From Cytobacillus oceanisediminis (GTDB lineage Bacteria > Bacillota > Bacilli > Bacillales > Cytobacillaceae), in the NCBI RefSeq assembly GCF_004366035.1, contig NZ_SOEE01000006.1:124001-188000 (forward strand): a stretch of 64,000 nt of DNA, read 5' to 3'. Shown in pieces: positions 60,157 to 64,000 of the stretch; positions within the stretch are counted from its first letter, which is position 1, and each line of letters starts with the position of its first letter. A program made the translations under genes and the position numbers. Under the pieces are notes generated by a model. That model was not told where the DNA came from. It ran no database searches and saw only the letters and a list, made by a program, of their open reading frames with translations.

Positions 60157-60945
60157 ATGGCTGTTCAATATACATATATAAGCGATCGGGAAGCAAAGGA
60201 ACTGATCTGCGAAATCGGCAAAAGAGTGTACAATAAAAGCTTCGTTGCAGCAAATGACGGAAATATCTCCATTAAGGTGGGCGACCATGAACTATGGACA
60301 ACACCAACCGGAGTAAGCAAAGGATTTATGAACCCTGAAATGATGGTCAAAATGGACCTTTCAGGCAATGTGCTTGAGGGCAATCTGAAACCTTCATCCG
60401 AAGTAAAGATGCACCTCAGAGTGTATCAGGAAAACCCTGAAGCAAAGGCAGTTGTCCATGCTCATCCGCCTGTCACCACTTCGTTTGCCATAGCCGGAAT
60501 CAGCCTGGAAAAACCTGTATCACCGGAAGCGATAGTCCTGCTTGGCAAAGTGCCGGTTGCCCAGTATGCCACACCGGGCACACAGGAAGTTCCTGATTCA
60601 ATTGCCCCATACTGCAGGGATTACAATGCTGTTCTTCTTGCCAACCATGGCGCCCTAACCTGGGGCAGGGACATCACAGAGGCCTATTTTCGAATGGAAT
60701 CCCTGGAACACTATGCACTCATGCTGATGTATTCCGATCACATCATGCACAAGTCAAACGAACTAAGTACAGGACAAATTGCAGAGCTGATCTCAATCCG
60801 TGAGAAAATGGGCATTAAAACAGGCGGAATACCGGTTCCTGGCATTGATAAAAAAATCCGGACAGCCCCCGGCCTGCAGGAAGAAATGATTGAAAGCATT
60901 GTTCAAAAAGTAACAGAAGAAGTCTTGAAAAACGTTTTAAAATAG
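60157..60945 (+). CDS. Class II aldolase/adducin-family protein with a C-terminal targeting-like helix
   Basis: A 262-aa zinc aldolase-like protein related to L-fuculose-1-phosphate aldolase and L-ribulose-5-phosphate 4-epimerase. Zinc ligands are H101/H103 in VVHAHPP and H164 in LANHGALTWG; the catalytic acid is E82 in KPSSEVKMHL. After the fold, a linker (PVPGIDKKIRTAPG) leads to a short amphipathic helix, EEMIESIVQKVTEEVLKNVL. Such tails target enzymes to bacterial microcompartments, but no shell genes are present here. ATG 60157 follows GGGAGCTGA. Sugar-phosphate substrate unknown. Confidence 0.85.
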   Translation: MAVQYTYISDREAKELICEIGKRVYNKSFVAANDGNISIKVGDHELWTTPTGVSKGFMNPEMMVKMDLSGNVLEGNLKPSSEVKMHLRVYQENPEAKAVVHAHPPVTTSFAIAGISLEKPVSPEAIVLLGKVPVAQYATPGTQEVPDSIAPYCRDYNAVLLANHGALTWGRDITEAYFRMESLEHYALMLMYSDHIMHKSNELSTGQIAELISIREKMGIKTGGIPVPGIDKKIRTAPGLQEEMIESIVQKVTEEVLKNVLK

Positions 60946-61046
60946 CCAAAAGGGAATAGCTGCTAGGGTAAAGCAATATTGTATAATTTCAACCTTTTAA
61001 CGAAACCTATCTTGAATAACTTATTGAAACGTGAGGAGAGATTCCG

Positions 61047-62381
61047 ATGAAACTGCTGGTCATTGGCGGGGTGGCTGCGAGTATGTCTGCCGCATCGAAA
61101 TTAAGGAGAATGGACGAAAAAGCTGAAATTTCCGTCTACGAAAAAGGCCAATTTTTATCTTACGGTGCCTGCGGTCTTCCTTATTATATATCAGGAGAAA
61201 ATGATGATTACCGGAAAATGATCGCAAGAACACAGGAGCAATTTTCTGAGAGGAACATCAAAACACATCTTCAGCATGAAGTATTAAAAGTGGATACACA
61301 CAAGAAGGAGGTAACTGTTAAAGACCTTGCCTCAGGAGAAATGTTTACGGATACATACGATAAGCTGATGATCGGTACAGGCACGTTTCCCATCATGCCT
61401 CCATTTCCTGGAGCCGATCTTGAGAATGTTCAGGTGCTTAAAACAATGGAAGATGGGATGGTATTAAAAGAAATTTCCCGCAAATCAGAAGTGAAAGATG
61501 TGGTCATTGTCGGCGGAGGCTATATTGGAATCGAAGTGGTCGAAGCAATGAAAACCCTTGGCAAAAATGTTCGTGTCATTGAAATGGGGGAGAGAATCCT
61601 AGCTCCTTTCGATAAGGAAATAACAGATATCGCTGAAAAAGAAATTCGTGATCATGGTGTAGAACTTAACCTGGGAGAAAAGGTAGAGAGCTTCAGCGGC
61701 AATGGAAAAGTGGAGAGTGTCAAAACCGATAAAGGAACTTATAAAGCAGATTTAGTTCTTGTTGCTGTAGGTGTAAAACCCGCTACAAAGTTTCTGGAAG
61801 GTTCGGGTATAGAGCTGGCGGAAAATGGAGCTATCATCATTGACCGTGAAATGCGGACAAATATTGAAGGTGTTTTTGCAGCGGGGGACTGCTCTCAGGT
61901 TTATCACAAAGTGCTTGAAGAAAATGATTATATCCCGTTAGGAACAAACGCGAATAAATGCGGCCGCCTGGCTGGGGCCAATATAGCCGGGAGCCATGAA
62001 AAATATGTGGGAACTCTGGGAAGCGCCGCGATTAAAATTTTTAATATGGAGCTCGGAAGAACGGGACTTTCCGAGGAGGATGCAAAAAAGCTTGGCGTCA
62101 GCTATACAACTGAATTTGTGAAAGCCACAGATCATCCGGGCTATTACCCGAATCAGACCCCTATCTGGATCAAGCTGATCTGTGAAAAAGGAACAAACCG
62201 AATCCTCGGAGCCCACGCCATCGGCAATAAAGGGGTGGTCCTGCGAATCGATGTATTTGCCGTTGCCATCCATAATCATATGGCAGCAGAAGAACTTGGC
62301 ATGGTGGATCTTTGTTATGCCCCGCCTTTTGCGGGTGTCTGGGATGCTGTCCATATCGCATGCAACGCAGCGAAAAAATAG
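61047..62381 (+). CDS. cdr: CoA-disulfide reductase
   Basis: FAD- and NAD(P)H-dependent reductase that keeps coenzyme A reduced. A 444-aa protein with two dinucleotide folds: LLVIGGVAASMSAASKLRR for FAD and VVIVGGGYIGIEVVEAMKTLG for NADPH. The single active-site cysteine is in SYGACGLPYYISG (C42). The second FAD motif is TNIEGVFAAGDCSQ. The C-terminal dimer domain has KATDHPGYYPN and DLCYAPPFAGVWDAV. ATG 61047 follows GAGGAGAG. It is distinct from the larger rhodanese-fused form. Confidence 0.9.
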   Translation: MKLLVIGGVAASMSAASKLRRMDEKAEISVYEKGQFLSYGACGLPYYISGENDDYRKMIARTQEQFSERNIKTHLQHEVLKVDTHKKEVTVKDLASGEMFTDTYDKLMIGTGTFPIMPPFPGADLENVQVLKTMEDGMVLKEISRKSEVKDVVIVGGGYIGIEVVEAMKTLGKNVRVIEMGERILAPFDKEITDIAEKEIRDHGVELNLGEKVESFSGNGKVESVKTDKGTYKADLVLVAVGVKPATKFLEGSGIELAENGAIIIDREMRTNIEGVFAAGDCSQVYHKVLEENDYIPLGTNANKCGRLAGANIAGSHEKYVGTLGSAAIKIFNMELGRTGLSEEDAKKLGVSYTTEFVKATDHPGYYPNQTPIWIKLICEKGTNRILGAHAIGNKGVVLRIDVFAVAIHNHMAAEELGMVDLCYAPPFAGVWDAVHIACNAAKK

Positions 62382-62384
62382 ATT

Positions 62385-62419
62385 AAAGTCAGCGGAAACG
62401 CTGGCTTTTTATTTTTTTT
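62385..62419 (+). terminator. Terminator of the CoA-disulfide reductase gene
   Basis: AAGTCAGCG, GAAA loop, CGCTGGCTT, followed by a long T-run. Confidence 0.88.
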
Positions 62420-62482
62420 AGGAGGTTTTTGTAAGAAGTTGTTGAATATTGTCCATTTAAAATCCCTTTTATGGAGGCTGAA

Positions 62483-62830
62483 ATGTTTACAAGAATCGAT
62501 ACAGTCTTTCTGCAGGTAACTGATTTTGGAAAAGCCATTGATTGGTACAGCACAGTGCTTGGTTTCCCGGTAAGATGGAGGGATGACCGGGGAGGGTATG
62601 CAGCTTTGGAAGTCGGGGAAACACCTTTAACACTTGTCCGTTCTGAAAAAGTAATTCCTTCCTCCCATTTGCCATTTAACTTTTATGTTTCCGAAATTGA
62701 TGAAGCACATCAGCATCTGGCAGGGCATAAGGTGAAAGCAGGTCCAATCCAGGATGATGGAACGGTAAAGTGGTTTGAGTTTGAAGATCCTGACGGCAAT
62801 AAGCTGGGCGTATGCCATTTTAAAGAATAA
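62483..62830 (+). CDS. VOC-family (glyoxalase/bleomycin-resistance fold) protein
   Basis: A 115-aa single VOC module: FTRIDTVFLQVTDFGKAIDW at the start, then FPVRWRDDRGGYAALEVGETP, FYVSEIDEAHQHL and WFEFEDPDGNKLGVCHF (the last carries the conserved metal-site region). ATG 62483 is 5 nt after GGAGG. Probably a small-molecule lyase, dioxygenase or binding protein; specificity unknown. Confidence 0.85.
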   Translation: MFTRIDTVFLQVTDFGKAIDWYSTVLGFPVRWRDDRGGYAALEVGETPLTLVRSEKVIPSSHLPFNFYVSEIDEAHQHLAGHKVKAGPIQDDGTVKWFEFEDPDGNKLGVCHFKE

Positions 62831-62834
62831 GGAA

Positions 62835-62865
62835 AAAAGCTGCCACACTTTAGGGCAGCTTTTAA
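62835..62865. terminator. Bidirectional terminator
   Basis: AAAAGCTGCC (62835-62844) pairs with GGCAGCTTTT (62854-62863), 9-nt loop, between convergent genes. Confidence 0.85.
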
Positions 62866-62867
62866 AG

Positions 62868-64000
62868 TTATGAATAAGAATCCTTCGCAAGCTTGGGATG
62901 GCGGTTCATCGCTCCGAGCAGAATCAGCCCGCTCAGGATGAGGAGTAAGCTTGTGACTACGAACACTGCGGAAAAACCCAGATAGCCGGAGATCAAACCG
63001 CCGATGACCGGTCCGATGATGTTGCCGAAAAAGCGGAGGCTAGTGTTGTAGCCAAGCACCTCACCTTGCATGGCAACCGGGGCTTCCTGGCGGATATAAG
63101 CGATCCGGACAGGGATGATGCCGCCGATAGTTATTCCAAGCGCAAAGCGAACAAGAACAAGCTGCCACATGTTTGAGACAAATCCTCCCGGCAGATAAAA
63201 CACGCCTGCGAGGAAGAGGAGAATAACCAATGTTTTTATATATCCATGCTGGTCCCCGATTTTCCCCCATTGCCTGGCCATCAGCAGATTGCCAAGCCCT
63301 GCAGCCGAAAAGGCAATTCCCGCAAAGAACGCCAGATTTTCCGGTCCATGCAATTCACTGACATATAAAGATAATATAGGCTGGATGCTGAAGTGTGCGA
63401 TTTGAACAAGCGTTGAAATCAGCATAACTGTCAGCAGGACGGGATTGCCGGTAATATGCTGGATGACTGCCTTGCTTGAATAACGTGTTTTCTCGCCCTT
63501 TTTTGTTTGAACTTTGTGTTCTTTTGTAAAAAAGACCAGAAAGGCAGAAATAAAGATGGCGATGGAGGTCCATTTAAAGGTATCTGAAAATCCGAATAAA
63601 TCAGCTAGGACTCCGCCGAGAAGCGGGCCCATCAATGAACCTGTAATGCTTCCGGTCTGCAGTGTCCCCATCACCCTGCCGGCAATTTCCTTCGGAGTCT
63701 GCGTGGAAATAAACGCCTGGGACATTCCGATGAAGCCGGTAAAAACCCCCGTAAACAGCCTGAGAAAAAACAGCTGCCAGACGTTTGTCACATACCCCAT
63801 CAGGAATATGGATATGCCCATCCCGATTCCGGACAGTATCAATATTTTCCTGCGCCCAAAAAGGTCCCCGATTCTTCCCCATACAGGTGAAAAAAGAAAT
63901 GCAGTCACAAATGTGATCGCAAATGTCCACCCTGACCAATGCTGTACATAGGTTGGTGAGTGGTCGCCAAAACTTTCTATATATAACGAAATAAAGGGAA
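62868..64000 (-). CDS. MFS multidrug-type transporter, 5' end beyond the window
   Basis: At least 377 residues are visible. The frame stays open to base 64000 (reading ...YVQHWSGWTFAITF before TAFLFSPVWG), so the true start lies outside. It is a 12-helix DHA1-type drug:H+ antiporter: loop 2-3 motif GRIGDLFGRRK, motif C-like TGSLMGPLLGGVLADLFG, and IIGPVIGGLISGYLG in the second half. Likely efflux of toxic compounds; substrate unknown. Its stop is followed by the terminator at 62835. Confidence 0.88.
   Translation of the reverse strand, partial: PFISLYIESFGDHSPTYVQHWSGWTFAITFVTAFLFSPVWGRIGDLFGRRKILILSGIGMGISIFLMGYVTNVWQLFFLRLFTGVFTGFIGMSQAFISTQTPKEIAGRVMGTLQTGSITGSLMGPLLGGVLADLFGFSDTFKWTSIAIFISAFLVFFTKEHKVQTKKGEKTRYSSKAVIQHITGNPVLLTVMLISTLVQIAHFSIQPILSLYVSELHGPENLAFFAGIAFSAAGLGNLLMARQWGKIGDQHGYIKTLVILLFLAGVFYLPGGFVSNMWQLVLVRFALGITIGGIIPVRIAYIRQEAPVAMQGEVLGYNTSLRFFGNIIGPVIGGLISGYLGFSAVFVVTSLLLILSGLILLGAMNRHPKLAKDSYS

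Overview
The window reads as a chromosomal segment of a Gram-positive, spore-forming Bacillaceae bacterium, broadly Bacillus/Cytobacillus-like. Support: strong AGGAGG-type ribosome binding sites, frequent TTG and GTG starts, GC-rich hairpin plus T-run terminators, a T-box leader, a CcpA-type cre site, a sigmaB-type promoter, RsbR-type STAS proteins, KinB-like kinases, YwbE, DctBSRP, LytST and MtnKA. The species assignment is inference. There are no rRNA or tRNA genes, prophage, complete insertion sequence or CRISPR array. Most of the window is ordinary core or accessory metabolism.

Layout. 1-3.9 kb: a 2-hydroxyacid oxidation operon (glcD-glcF-lhgO). 3.9-8.8 kb: a small membrane protein, a CBS-domain protein, a LytTR regulator beside an acetyl-CoA hydrolase/CoA-transferase, and an rRNA methyltransferase. 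8.8-13.7 kb: a C4-dicarboxylate module in which a divergent binding protein (dctB) faces a two-component system (dctSR), followed by the symporter gene dctP behind a perfect cre site. 14-18 kb: MFS transporter, RsbR-like protein, large membrane protein of unknown function. 18-23 kb: decayed DUF3139 gene, GNAT, metallo-hydrolase, DinB/signal peptidase pair, phosphatase, KinB-like kinase. 23.5-30.4 kb: regulator/MFS pair, sigmaB-type katE, a repeat array, an AraC regulator and a BCCT transporter. 30.5-39 kb: DinB, a two-subunit haem-copper oxidase, transporters, exonuclease, second KinB-like kinase, ywbE. 39.3-41.1 kb: secreted M6 protease. 41-46.7 kb: panE-like reductase and a lytS-lytT-cstA locus with a coupled microprotein and a second repeat array. 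46.8-58.3 kb: GNAT, YjaZ-like, Nudix, map, a T-box leader with a tyrS pseudogene, oxidoreductase, lactonase, STAS protein, mtnK-mtnA. 58.6-64 kb: subtilisin-like protease, class II aldolase, CoA-disulfide reductase, VOC protein, MFS transporter running off the end.

Most unusual content. (1) Two intergenic arrays with unrelated unit sequences share a period of 20-21 bp, about two helical turns: about 12 TGRCCGRTA-type units at 27545-27777 and about 11 GCGCAAT-type units at 43932-44140. (2) Three copies of a 19-20 bp stem palindrome lie between 7.5 and 14 kb. (3) A 48-codon gene overlaps the cstA stop codon (TAATG) in a lytST-cstA locus. (4) A Tyr-type T-box leader with its promoter and terminator stands in front of a wrecked tyrS. 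(5) An RsbR-like STAS protein lacks both threonines that RsbT would phosphorylate. (6) A class II aldolase carries a C-terminal helix resembling a microcompartment-targeting peptide. No multi-gene system of wholly unknown type is evident; the arrays are the best candidates for something undescribed.
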